Shown here: one piece after another, positions 8,345 to 16,281 of the stretch
Layout of the letters: every line of letters begins with the position of its first letter
How positions within the stretch are numbered: position 1 is the stretch's first letter
Source of the DNA: Pseudomonas bijieensis
Lineage (GTDB): Bacteria > Pseudomonadota > Gammaproteobacteria > Pseudomonadales > Pseudomonadaceae
DNA length: 64,000 nucleotides
Assembly (NCBI RefSeq): GCF_013347965.1
Contig: NZ_CP048810.1
Span: 6,509,501 to 6,573,500 of the forward strand
Reading direction: 5' to 3'
The notes under the pieces: model-generated
Told to the model about the DNA's origin: nothing
The model's database searches: none
The model's input: the letters and a program-made list of their open reading frames with translations, nothing else
Translations under genes and position numbers: made by a program

Positions 8345-9244
8345 ATGTCCGCATTCGCTTTTTCCGGTCTCAACCTGGCCGTGACCACGCCGTTCGATGC
8401 CCAAGGCAGGATCGACTATCCACGCTTCGAGACGTTGCTCGAGCGCTATCTGACTGCTGGCGTAGAGGGTTTTGTCCTGAGCTCAGGGACAGGCATGCAT
8501 GTCTACCTGAGCCAGGAAGAGTCCAGGCAACTGGTGGCCTTTGGCACTCAGGTTATCAAGGGGCGCGCTCGCGTCATCGTGCAAACGTCTGCCTTATTGG
8601 CGGATGAAGTGGTGCAGCGCACCCGCCATGCCGCCGAATGTGGCGCCGATGGCGTCATGGTATTGCCACCGTTTTTCGAAGGTCCAACCGACGACCAGAG
8701 CATCATCGATTTCTACGCCACGGTGTCCGAAGCCGGGTTGCCAATCATCGGCTACAACGTGCCTCAGGCGGTGGGGGTAGAAGTGACTCCTTCGCTGCTT
8801 CGCCAGTTGAGCGAGATTCCGAACTTCGTATCGGTCAAAGACAGCAGCGGCGATCTGGCCGCGCAGGCGTCGCTGATCCGCACGGGCCTGCCGACAATGA
8901 ACGGCGCCGACCCACTGGTGCCGTACGCGCTCTTTGCCGGTGCGGCGGGCCTGATCTGGGGCGGGGCGAACATGGCGCCGCGTTCTTGTGTGGCGGTAGT
9001 GAAGGCCGCCATTGAGCAGGATTGGGCACGTGCCCGGGAAATCTGGCGGGCGATCGAGCCGGTGATGTCATTGATCTGGCAGGGTGATTACGTGCAATCG
9101 GTTTACGCCGGTGCCGATATCACCGGCTATGGCGCGGGTAACCCTCGCCGACCGTTGGCGCGTCTGCCTGCTGAGAAGATCGCCGTGCTAAAGGCCGCCC
9201 TTGAGCCTTTGATCGCTCTCGAAAGCCGACTTACGTGTGCGTGA
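8345..9244 (+). CDS. Dihydrodipicolinate synthase/N-acetylneuraminate lyase family protein
   Basis: About 299 residues. The start at 8345 (MSAFAFSGLNLAVTTPF) is chosen over an in-frame ATG at 8240 because it matches the usual family N-terminus and follows AAGAAAGGG. The Schiff-base lysine is visible as K165 in VSVKDSSGD, and the catalytic tyrosine as Y137 in IIGYNVP. The usual GGxTGE motif is altered to SSGTGMHV at about 46-53, so substrate carboxylate binding or chemistry probably differs from DapA. It is downstream of the Rieske gene and upstream of a DMT exporter. A role in cleaving or deaminating a keto acid from the same pathway is inferred. Confidence 0.87.
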   Translation: MSAFAFSGLNLAVTTPFDAQGRIDYPRFETLLERYLTAGVEGFVLSSGTGMHVYLSQEESRQLVAFGTQVIKGRARVIVQTSALLADEVVQRTRHAAECGADGVMVLPPFFEGPTDDQSIIDFYATVSEAGLPIIGYNVPQAVGVEVTPSLLRQLSEIPNFVSVKDSSGDLAAQASLIRTGLPTMNGADPLVPYALFAGAAGLIWGGANMAPRSCVAVVKAAIEQDWARAREIWRAIEPVMSLIWQGDYVQSVYAGADITGYGAGNPRRPLARLPAEKIAVLKAALEPLIALESRLTCA

Positions 9245-9308
9245 GTGGCGTGCCGGGCGTGAATGATGTCGTCGTGAAGGGCAGAATCACACTCGAAATG
9301 GGGGATAT

Positions 9309-10196
9309 ATGAGCAATCAGCTGGAAAGCGCCATGCGTCACTACGAGGTTCCCAGGCCTCAACTTGGAATCATCTTGTGCCTGTTGTCGATGCTGATCTT
9401 TGCGAGCCAGGACGGGATCACCAAGGTGCTGGTCAAGGATCTGCCCATCGCGCAACTCGTCATGGTGCGCTATTGGGTATTCCTGGCCTTTGCTGTCGGT
9501 TACAGCGTTTACCAAGGTAGCTTGCGAACCGCATGTCGAAGCCAGCATCCCTTTCTGCAGGTCATCCGTGCGCTGATCGGCGTCGGTGAAATCGCTCTGT
9601 TTGGAATAGGGCTGCGCTACCTGGGCCTGGCTGAGATGCATGCCCTATACGCCGTGTTTCCCTTGATGACCCTGGCTTTGGCTGGTGCATTTTTGGGTGA
9701 GTACGTTGGAGTTCGCCGATGGATTGCCGCCGCTGTCGGTTTCCTGGGCACGGTGGTCATCCTTCGACCGGGCACCGGTGTTTTTGAACTGGCGGCGCTT
9801 ATCCCATTGTTGTCGGCCCTGGGGTTCGCTGTTTTCAGCGTGCTGACCCGACGCATCAGTCAAGGTGATTCGTTTGCCACGAACATGCTCTACATGGGGT
9901 TCTTTGGCGCGATAGCCATCACCTTGCTAGGTCTTGCGGGCTGGGTGTCTCCAAGCCCGGAGCAATGGGCCCTGATCGGGGTCCTTTCGATCACAGGCGT
10001 AGTGGCCCAGCTTTTACTTATCCAAGCGCTCAGGTACGCAACAGCGGCTACGCTCCAGCCTTTCAACTACACGCTTCTGGTGTTTGCCACGTTGATAGGC
10101 CTGTTTGTGTTTGGCGAGCTTCCCGACGCATGGACAGTGGTGGGAGCATGCATGGTGATTGCCGGTGGGCTGTATGCGATCAAGGTGAAAGGTTAG
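9309..10196 (+). CDS. DMT-family (EamA) membrane transporter
   Basis: A 295-residue protein with about ten hydrophobic helices in two repeats, starting LGIILCLLSMLIFASQDGITKVLVKDLPIAQLVMVRYW. The first-repeat DGITK and second-repeat VLTRRIS segments are typical EamA/RhaT-like features. GGGGGA is immediately upstream of the ATG. EamA proteins usually export small metabolites or amino acids. Its place after the lyase gene suggests efflux of a pathway intermediate or uptake of a related compound, but direction and substrate are unknown. Confidence 0.85.
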   Translation: MSNQLESAMRHYEVPRPQLGIILCLLSMLIFASQDGITKVLVKDLPIAQLVMVRYWVFLAFAVGYSVYQGSLRTACRSQHPFLQVIRALIGVGEIALFGIGLRYLGLAEMHALYAVFPLMTLALAGAFLGEYVGVRRWIAAAVGFLGTVVILRPGTGVFELAALIPLLSALGFAVFSVLTRRISQGDSFATNMLYMGFFGAIAITLLGLAGWVSPSPEQWALIGVLSITGVVAQLLLIQALRYATAATLQPFNYTLLVFATLIGLFVFGELPDAWTVVGACMVIAGGLYAIKVKG

Positions 10197-10659
10197 GCCT
10201 CTTATTCGCTATAGGCATAAGCATAATAGAATATATTCCTTGGTCGTATTAGCCATCGTGCTAGATTGTTCCTACCGGACAACCGGATATGTTCAATCCC
10301 ATTTTATGGTACGACTATGTCCGGCGCCCGAATCTTCCAAATCAGCCTTGAGGCTCTGTCCTGTGACCGAACCCAAGGAGCGATTTCTCACTCCGGCAAT
10401 ATCCGCCTTAGTTCTGCCTCCATTACCGTTCCATTCGTGACCGGTAAACCGCTCCCGTGTCAGGCCAACAGCGAAGCCTGCAGTGCAATCAGCGAAGGCT
10501 TGGCATTTCTTCTCTACGCCATGTGAATCGTCGCTGTTGGGCACTTCCATACCATTAGTCTAGCCAGCCATCTTCAGGTAATGCCGGTCCTGCGGGCCGC
10601 AACTTGATGCGTGAGCGAATGGGCGCCTGTTCAAAGCAATATCTACGCGATTTACAACA
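10197..10659. other. 463-bp gap, no gene recognised
   Basis: No convincing open frame or RNA was recognised here. Short frames on both strands have no family features. The first part is AT-rich and could hold the promoter of the downstream hydroxylase-importer operon, but no -35/-10 pair stands out. The ATAAC-N5-GTTAT palindrome of the neighbouring promoters was not found here. Confidence 0.4.
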
Positions 10660-11604
10660 ATGCCAAATTATTTGGATGAAGCTCATCGAGCTGAAATCGT
10701 TAAGCTGAACACGACATTCACCAGTCAAACGGAATGGCCAACCTGGCTTTTGTTGGTCGGATTCTACCTGGCCTGGGCTTTCGTTGTTTTTTATGGGGAC
10801 GCGCTGGGCGAAGTATTCACCATCGTCTTGTTGATTCCGCTGGTCGTGCTCTGGATGTCGATTCAGCATGAGCTTATCCACGGTCATCCAACGCGCTGGC
10901 CAGCCATAAATAAAGCCCTGGGATATCTGCCGTTCGCCGTATGGTATCCCTACGATATTTACAGGGACACGCACCTGGCGCATCACAACGACGAGGTGCT
11001 GACGGTGCCTGGTCAAGATCCAGAAAGTCGTTATGTCACAAGTGCCTTTTGGTTGCGCTCACCTGGTTATACGAGGGTGTTGCTATGGGTAAATAAGACC
11101 TTGGGCGGGCGATTGATCATCGGCGCTCCGCTGGCAGTCATTTCACTTGTGGAAGCCGAGATAAAGGGGCTGTTTCATACTGGACGAAGCCATTGGCGGA
11201 TGTGGGCTACGCATCTATCAAGTGTTGCCGTGTTGCTGGGACTGGTTGAGCAATACAGCGCCATCAGCGCGATCCAGTACATCTTCTTTGTTTCGCTTCC
11301 AGCGTTATCCATTGCAATGATCAGGTCGTTTTACGAGCATCGGCCGTCAGCGCTTCCAGAACACCGCACGGTTATCAATGAATCGTCAGGGCTATTGAGT
11401 TGGCTTTTTCTGAATCTCAACCTTCATCTGGTTCATCACGATCTTCCCGGTCTGCCCTGGTTTTACTTGCCACAGGTGTATAGGGCCAGGCGTGAACAAT
11501 GGATAGCTCGAAACAATGGCTACGTCATTCATGGCTATTTCCAGTTATTGCATAGACATCTGCTCAGTCCAGTGGATTGTCCGCGCCATCCTGCCGAGCA
11601 ATAA
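10660..11604 (+). CDS. Membrane fatty-acid-desaturase-superfamily (di-iron) hydroxylase/desaturase
   Basis: A 314-residue integral membrane protein. The three histidine boxes that bind the di-iron site are clear: HELIHGH at about residues 68-74, HLAHHND at about 106-112, and HLVHHDL near residue 265. Hydrophobic helices WPTWLLLVGFYLAWAFVV and GEVFTIVLLIPLVVLWMSI precede the first box. The superfamily includes acyl desaturases and carotenoid or alkane hydroxylases. It is only 30 bp from a betaine-type ABC ATPase gene and shares its strand, which is unusual for a lipid enzyme. Hydroxylation of the imported small molecule is possible but unproven. Confidence 0.82.
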   Translation: MPNYLDEAHRAEIVKLNTTFTSQTEWPTWLLLVGFYLAWAFVVFYGDALGEVFTIVLLIPLVVLWMSIQHELIHGHPTRWPAINKALGYLPFAVWYPYDIYRDTHLAHHNDEVLTVPGQDPESRYVTSAFWLRSPGYTRVLLWVNKTLGGRLIIGAPLAVISLVEAEIKGLFHTGRSHWRMWATHLSSVAVLLGLVEQYSAISAIQYIFFVSLPALSIAMIRSFYEHRPSALPEHRTVINESSGLLSWLFLNLNLHLVHHDLPGLPWFYLPQVYRARREQWIARNNGYVIHGYFQLLHRHLLSPVDCPRHPAEQ

Positions 11605-11633
11605 AAAATGAAAGCTAATCTAGGCGTTGGAAA

Positions 11634-12611
11634 ATGATACGTTTTGAAGCCGTCAAGAAAACTCATAAGGGCAGCCCGCGAATGGCCGTGAGCGATTTGA
11701 CGCTTCATGTCCGGGAGGGTGAGATCTGCGTGTTTGTCGGGCCAAGCGGTTGCGGCAAGACCACCATTTTGCGAATGATCAATAGGCTCGATACCCAGGA
11801 CAGTGGCCGCATCTGTGTAAATGGGGTTGCGACCGACGAGCTTGACGTCGTTACGTTACGCCGTGGCATTGGTTTCATGATGCAAAGCTCGGCTTTATTT
11901 CCTCACCAGACCGTTGCAGAAAATATCGGCGCTGTACCGCGGCTCTTGGGCTGGGGTAAGTCTAAAATCCGCCAGCGCGTGAGCGAGCTCATTTCCCTGG
12001 TCGGACTTCAGCCGGAGTTTCTTGACCGATACCCGAATCAGCTGTCGGGCGGGCAGCAAAGCCGTGTCGCCCTGGCGAGGGCTTTGGCCTCGGACCCACC
12101 GGTTGTATTGATGGACGAACCCTTTGCCGCGCTTGATCCGGTGATACGCGAGCGATTGCAGGATGAACTGGTTGCGCTCCAGCGGCGTTTGCACAAGACC
12201 ATCATTCTGGTAACGCATGACATGGAGGAGGCGATCAAGGTCGGCGACCGGATTGCAATATTTGAGGGGGAAGGGAGGCTTGTTCAGTTCGACACTCCTC
12301 ACAATATCCTGGCCCATCCTGCTAGCGATTTCGTGAGGGGGTTTATTGGGAAAGACCCTTTATTGAAAAGACTTACGCTGATGAAAGTCGCCGATCTTCC
12401 GGCGGAAATTGACGGTGAATCCACTGTACCCGCTCCAGAGCTGGCAACCGTTACGATAAATGACTCATTGCATCACGCATTGGTGAAAATCCTCAGTGCC
12501 CCAACCGGTGTTGTAGTGCGGGTGGATGAGGCAGGAGGTTACGAAGGTTGCATCTCGATCGAGTCCCTTTATAACGCCTTGAGCGGATCCCGACCTGGAA
12601 GCCTGCAATGA
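11634..12611 (+). CDS. Quaternary-ammonium ABC transporter ATP-binding protein (OpuCA/OsmV family)
   Basis: A 325-residue ABC ATPase. Walker A GPSGCGKTT is at 36-44, the Q-loop MMQSSALFPHQT near 82-93, the signature LSGGQQSR at 137-144, and Walker B VVLMDEPFAALD at about 157-168. The C-terminal 80 residues form a short CBS-like tail, VTINDSLHHALVKILSAPTGVVVRV. The sequence fits the OpuCA/OsmV branch, whose partners are two separate permeases and a lipoprotein or periplasmic binding protein, exactly the genes that follow. Its end overlaps the next start by 4 bp. Confidence 0.9.
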   Translation: MIRFEAVKKTHKGSPRMAVSDLTLHVREGEICVFVGPSGCGKTTILRMINRLDTQDSGRICVNGVATDELDVVTLRRGIGFMMQSSALFPHQTVAENIGAVPRLLGWGKSKIRQRVSELISLVGLQPEFLDRYPNQLSGGQQSRVALARALASDPPVVLMDEPFAALDPVIRERLQDELVALQRRLHKTIILVTHDMEEAIKVGDRIAIFEGEGRLVQFDTPHNILAHPASDFVRGFIGKDPLLKRLTLMKVADLPAEIDGESTVPAPELATVTINDSLHHALVKILSAPTGVVVRVDEAGGYEGCISIESLYNALSGSRPGSLQ

Positions 12612-13237
12612 TGGATGGGGCGTGGATTGTTGATAATTGGCAAGCGATTGTTCAGTTGTTATTGGATCACATTCAGTTGGTCACACTGGGCCTGTGTATA
12701 GGCATGCTGGTGGCGGGCGCAATGGTGTTTTTGACACTGTGGAAGCCTGTCTTGGCTCGGCCCATGATTTATGTCAGCGGAATACTGTTCACCATTCCTT
12801 CCCTGGCACTGTTTATTTTGATAATGCCTTTTACCGGTTTGTCCAAGACCACATCGGTTATTGGCCTGAGTCTGTATTCCTTGCTGATTATTCTACAAAA
12901 CACCTTGGCGGGACTTGCCAGTAACCCCCCGGACGTCCTGGAGGAAGCCCGCGCGCTAGGGTATACGCGCATGCAGAGGTTTCTGGGTGTTGAACTTCCA
13001 CTGGCCTTGCCTTCGTTATTGGCAGGGCTACGAACGACATCAGTTACCTTGGTCGGGTTGGTGACTGTTACTGCGTTAATTGGTCAAGGTGGGTTGGGCC
13101 AGCTGTTCATTACCGGGTTGGCGCAAAGTTTCACTACACCTGTAGTGGTCAGCTTGGTCCTGACGGTGATGTTGGCGCTGTGTTTTGATTTTCTGTTTTA
13201 TTCAATCAATAAATGGCTGGTCCCTTGGGTGCGCTAA
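12608..13237 (+). CDS. Quaternary-ammonium ABC transporter permease 1 (OpuCB/OsmW family)
   Basis: A 209-residue permease with about six membrane segments, such as LGLCIGMLVAGAMVFLTLW and GILFTIPSLALFILIMPF. It carries the ATPase-coupling loop VLEEARALGYTRMQRFLGVELPLALP. It overlaps both neighbours by a few bases, so translation is probably coupled. Two small permeases per system is the rule in OpuC/Osm-type importers of glycine betaine, choline and carnitine. Confidence 0.9.
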   Translation: MMDGAWIVDNWQAIVQLLLDHIQLVTLGLCIGMLVAGAMVFLTLWKPVLARPMIYVSGILFTIPSLALFILIMPFTGLSKTTSVIGLSLYSLLIILQNTLAGLASNPPDVLEEARALGYTRMQRFLGVELPLALPSLLAGLRTTSVTLVGLVTVTALIGQGGLGQLFITGLAQSFTTPVVVSLVLTVMLALCFDFLFYSINKWLVPWVR

Positions 13238-13920
13238 TGAACATGATCGCAAGTGTCTACCATTGGTTTTCTCTTCCTGAAAATTGGTTGGGAGAAAACG
13301 GCATACTGACGCGGCTGGCGGAGCATATTTATTACGTATCTTTAAGTATCACTATTGCTTGTGCGATAGCGTTGCCGCTCGGCGTATTCATGGCTAATTA
13401 CCGCAAGGGCGCAAACCTGGCGATAGGGGTGTTCAATCTTGGCCGCGCATTGCCTTCTCTCGGCATTGTGATACTGGCAATCATGGTCATTGGCTATGAA
13501 ACCAGCACGGTCATTATCGCGCTGGTTGTCATGAGCATACCGCCGATATTAACCAACACCTATGTCGGTATCGATCAGGTTGATTCGTCGTTGAAAAGTG
13601 CGGCCACCTCCATGGGCATGCGTAGATGGCAAACGTTTATTCAACTTGAACTGCCTTTGGCCTTTCCGCTGATTTTTTCCGGTTTCAGATCGGCCCTGGT
13701 GCAACTTATTGCAACGGCAACTATCGCCGCCTATGCGGGATTCGGTGGGTTGGGCAGGTTTCTCATCGACGGACTGGGTCGCAACGATACACCGCAAATT
13801 ATTGGCGGCGCATTGGTGGTGTCGGCCCTTGCGATTGTCAGCGAGTGGCTCTGCTCGACGATAGAAACACTCATGGTTCGAAAATGGCGAACAGGGAATG
13901 TTGAACTGAGCGCTACATGA
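13237..13920 (+). CDS. Quaternary-ammonium ABC transporter permease 2 (OpuCD/OsmY-type partner)
   Basis: About 227 residues. ATG 13237, overlapping the previous TAA as TAATG, is chosen over an in-frame ATG 24 bases upstream inside the preceding gene. Hydrophobic segments VSLSITIACAIALPLGVFM and LGIVILAIMVIG flank the typical permease loop SSLKSAATSMGMRRWQTFIQLELPLAFP. It is the second half of the heterodimeric membrane channel of the OpuC-type importer. Confidence 0.9.
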   Translation: MNMIASVYHWFSLPENWLGENGILTRLAEHIYYVSLSITIACAIALPLGVFMANYRKGANLAIGVFNLGRALPSLGIVILAIMVIGYETSTVIIALVVMSIPPILTNTYVGIDQVDSSLKSAATSMGMRRWQTFIQLELPLAFPLIFSGFRSALVQLIATATIAAYAGFGGLGRFLIDGLGRNDTPQIIGGALVVSALAIVSEWLCSTIETLMVRKWRTGNVELSAT

Positions 13921-13968
13921 TCAGGGCATTTGAAAGTGCCTATTAATTTTGCAGAGGTACAAGTCCAA

Positions 13969-14874
13969 ATGAAAAACAAACAACGTTCGAAGGCTCGCTC
14001 AGTGCAATCGGTTTCATTGTTGCTGGGGTTAGGCTTGCTGGTGGGCAGCACGTTTGCCAGTGCTCAGTCCATCACCATAGGCGGGGCCAATTTTTCCGAG
14101 CAGACGATTCTCGCAAACATTTATGCGTCAGCCTTGAAAAATGAAGGGATAGAAGTCAAGACCCGGCTCAATCTGGGCAATCGCCAGATCATCGCCAAGG
14201 CCTTGGAAAATGGGGATGTCGACGTTGTACCCGAATACATAGGATCACTGCTGAGTTTTTATGATGACAAGACAGCCCTGACCAGCCAAAAGGAGATCGT
14301 CAGCGCTTTGCAACAGAAGTTACCGGCGGGCCTGCAGTTGCTTGAGCCTTCCGCGGCGGGCTCTATTACGGCTTGGGCCGTCACTAAAAAGACCGCAGAA
14401 AAGTACAACTTGCACACCTTGTCCGACCTGGCGCCTGTCTCAGCTGATTTAACGTTGGGCGGACCACCGGAAGTCGCCACTTCTGCCTTGGGCCTGCCTG
14501 GGCTGAAAGCGGTCTACGGCATCAATTTCAAGAGCGTCAAATCCCTGGACATGGGCGGGCCCTTGTCGCGGCTGGCGTTGAATTCAGGCGCTATCGACGT
14601 CGCCACCGTCGTCTCCACGCAAGGCATCCTGGCGAAAGACCCCTGGGTTGTGCTCGAGGACGACAAGCATCAACAACCCCTGCAAAACATCACGCCACTG
14701 GGGCGCAAGGCACTGCTAACCCCGGAAGTCACCAAGGTGCTCAACGAAGTTTCCGCAAAGCTGACCGATGACGATCTCAAGCAACTCAATCGCCTTGTTG
14801 ATATCGATCACAAGGATCCGGCAAAAGTCGCGGCGCAGTGGGTCGCCGAAAATACCGTCAAGACGGCCAACTGA
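13969..14874 (+). CDS. Quaternary-ammonium ABC transporter substrate-binding protein (OpuCC/OsmX family)
   Basis: About 301 residues. The start at 13969 (MKNKQRSKARS) is preferred over an ATG 39 bases earlier because it yields a clean Sec signal (SVSLLLGLGLLVGSTFASA), with AGAGG about 12 bases upstream. The mature protein begins QSITIGGANFSEQTILANIY and contains GNRQIIAKALENGDVDVVPEYIG, the characteristic OsmX/OpuCC substrate-binding block. There is no lipobox Cys, so it is a free periplasmic protein. It completes the four-gene importer and is followed 36 bp later by a flavin monooxygenase. Confidence 0.9.
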   Translation: MKNKQRSKARSVQSVSLLLGLGLLVGSTFASAQSITIGGANFSEQTILANIYASALKNEGIEVKTRLNLGNRQIIAKALENGDVDVVPEYIGSLLSFYDDKTALTSQKEIVSALQQKLPAGLQLLEPSAAGSITAWAVTKKTAEKYNLHTLSDLAPVSADLTLGGPPEVATSALGLPGLKAVYGINFKSVKSLDMGGPLSRLALNSGAIDVATVVSTQGILAKDPWVVLEDDKHQQPLQNITPLGRKALLTPEVTKVLNEVSAKLTDDDLKQLNRLVDIDHKDPAKVAAQWVAENTVKTAN

Positions 14875-14910
14875 ACATGAATGCGATGTTGGTGAGGTCG
14901 CGGAGGCGTT

Positions 14911-16239
14911 ATGTCCAATAAAAGTATGATCCTGAATCTGTTCTTCTTTAATCCCCAAGGGGACCATCGTTTTTCCTGGCGCCACCCGTTGTCACCGACC
15001 CAGGAAATATTGACGCTGGGCTACTACGTAAAACTGGTGCAGGCGGCCGAGGCGGCGAAGTTCGATGCGGTTTTTGTCGCCGATCACGTGGCGGTCTGGG
15101 ACTCCGTGGCCAGCGGCTTGAGGCACTATGCCAATGCCCGCCTTGAGCCCATTACGCTCTTGTCCGCACTGGCCGCTGTGACCGAGCACATCGGTCTGAT
15201 GGGCACGGCTTCAACGTCCTATAACGAGCCCTTCAACATCTCGCGGTATTTTGCATCGCTGGACTATCTCAGTTCAGGGCGAGGCAGTTGGAATATCGTG
15301 ACTTCCTGGCTGGAAGAGGAGGCTTCGAATTTCGGATTGTCAGGCGTGGCGAAACACGGCGATCGTTATCTGCGGGCCGATGAATTCATTCGTGTCGTCA
15401 AACAGCTTTGGGACTCATGGGAGGACGGGGCGCTTGAATTCGACAAGGGCACCGGCGATTTTGCCGATCCATCGAAAATCCATCCGATCCATCACAAAGG
15501 GACGCATTTCAGCGTGCGAGGGCCGCTTAACGTGCCGCGTCCACCTCAAGGGCATCCGGTCTTGGCCCAGGCGGGGTCTTCTGAAGCGGGCAAGGACCTG
15601 GCCGCGGCCCACGCGGACGTGCATTTCTGTTTCATCAATACGGTTGAAGAAGGACTGGCGTACAGGGCCGATTTGAATCGCCGGCTCGAGTTGAAGGGCA
15701 GGCATTCCAGTGATCTGAAAATCATTACCGGTGTGCTTCCGGTGGTTCTGGAGGATGAGACTGAGGAGGAGCGACGTCGGCAACTGGAGGACAGTCTCAT
15801 TATCGATGCCGTGGCGATTGATCTGGTCTCCAGCTACACCCGCCTCGACTTGACGGGGCTCTCGCCGGACGGCCCCCTGCCAGCGTTGCCAGATGAGTCT
15901 GAGTTTGATGGCATTCGAACTGAGCTGGCCCTGCTCAAGAAGTACGATCCTTCCTTGTCTATCCGCGAAATAGGGCGCCGCTTGGTCAAGAGCTCCAGTA
16001 CCTGGCTACTGATCGGAACGGCGGAACATATAGCCGATAAGCTTTCAGCGTTATACGAGTCGAATGCCGTCGATGGCTACAACCTCATGTTCCCGTTTTT
16101 GCCGACGGACTTCGAAGCATTCACGCGTGGCGTGGTGCCTTTGCTGCAAGCCAAAGGGATTTTCCGCAAGGAATATGAACCCGGGACGCTAAGGGACCGC
16201 TTGGGCTTGAAAAAACCGGCTAACAGCTTCTTGCTGTGA
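14911..16239 (+). CDS. LLM-class flavin-dependent monooxygenase (NtaA/SnaA/DszA family)
   Basis: A 442-residue bacterial-luciferase-fold monooxygenase. Family features are FFFNPQGDHRFSWRHP at the N-terminus, FDAVFVADH near residue 52, the block TSYNEPFNISRYFASLDYLSSGRGSWNIVTS, and HPVLAQAGSSEAGKDLAA. Such enzymes use FMNH2 supplied by a separate reductase and O2 to cleave C-N or C-S bonds (nitrilotriacetate, EDTA, dibenzothiophene sulfone). No flavin reductase gene is nearby. It directly follows the betaine-type importer, so the imported compound probably contains a bond attacked by this flavoenzyme. Confidence 0.88.
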   Translation: MSNKSMILNLFFFNPQGDHRFSWRHPLSPTQEILTLGYYVKLVQAAEAAKFDAVFVADHVAVWDSVASGLRHYANARLEPITLLSALAAVTEHIGLMGTASTSYNEPFNISRYFASLDYLSSGRGSWNIVTSWLEEEASNFGLSGVAKHGDRYLRADEFIRVVKQLWDSWEDGALEFDKGTGDFADPSKIHPIHHKGTHFSVRGPLNVPRPPQGHPVLAQAGSSEAGKDLAAAHADVHFCFINTVEEGLAYRADLNRRLELKGRHSSDLKIITGVLPVVLEDETEEERRRQLEDSLIIDAVAIDLVSSYTRLDLTGLSPDGPLPALPDESEFDGIRTELALLKKYDPSLSIREIGRRLVKSSSTWLLIGTAEHIADKLSALYESNAVDGYNLMFPFLPTDFEAFTRGVVPLLQAKGIFRKEYEPGTLRDRLGLKKPANSFLL

Positions 16240-16281
16240 TCAGCGCCAAGCGCCGATAACAGTCCTTTAATTGGATTTCAT

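Noticed and set aside
10240..10550. Several short frames in the gap before the di-iron hydroxylase gene
   Set aside because: They overlap on both strands, lack ribosome sites and show no domain pattern.
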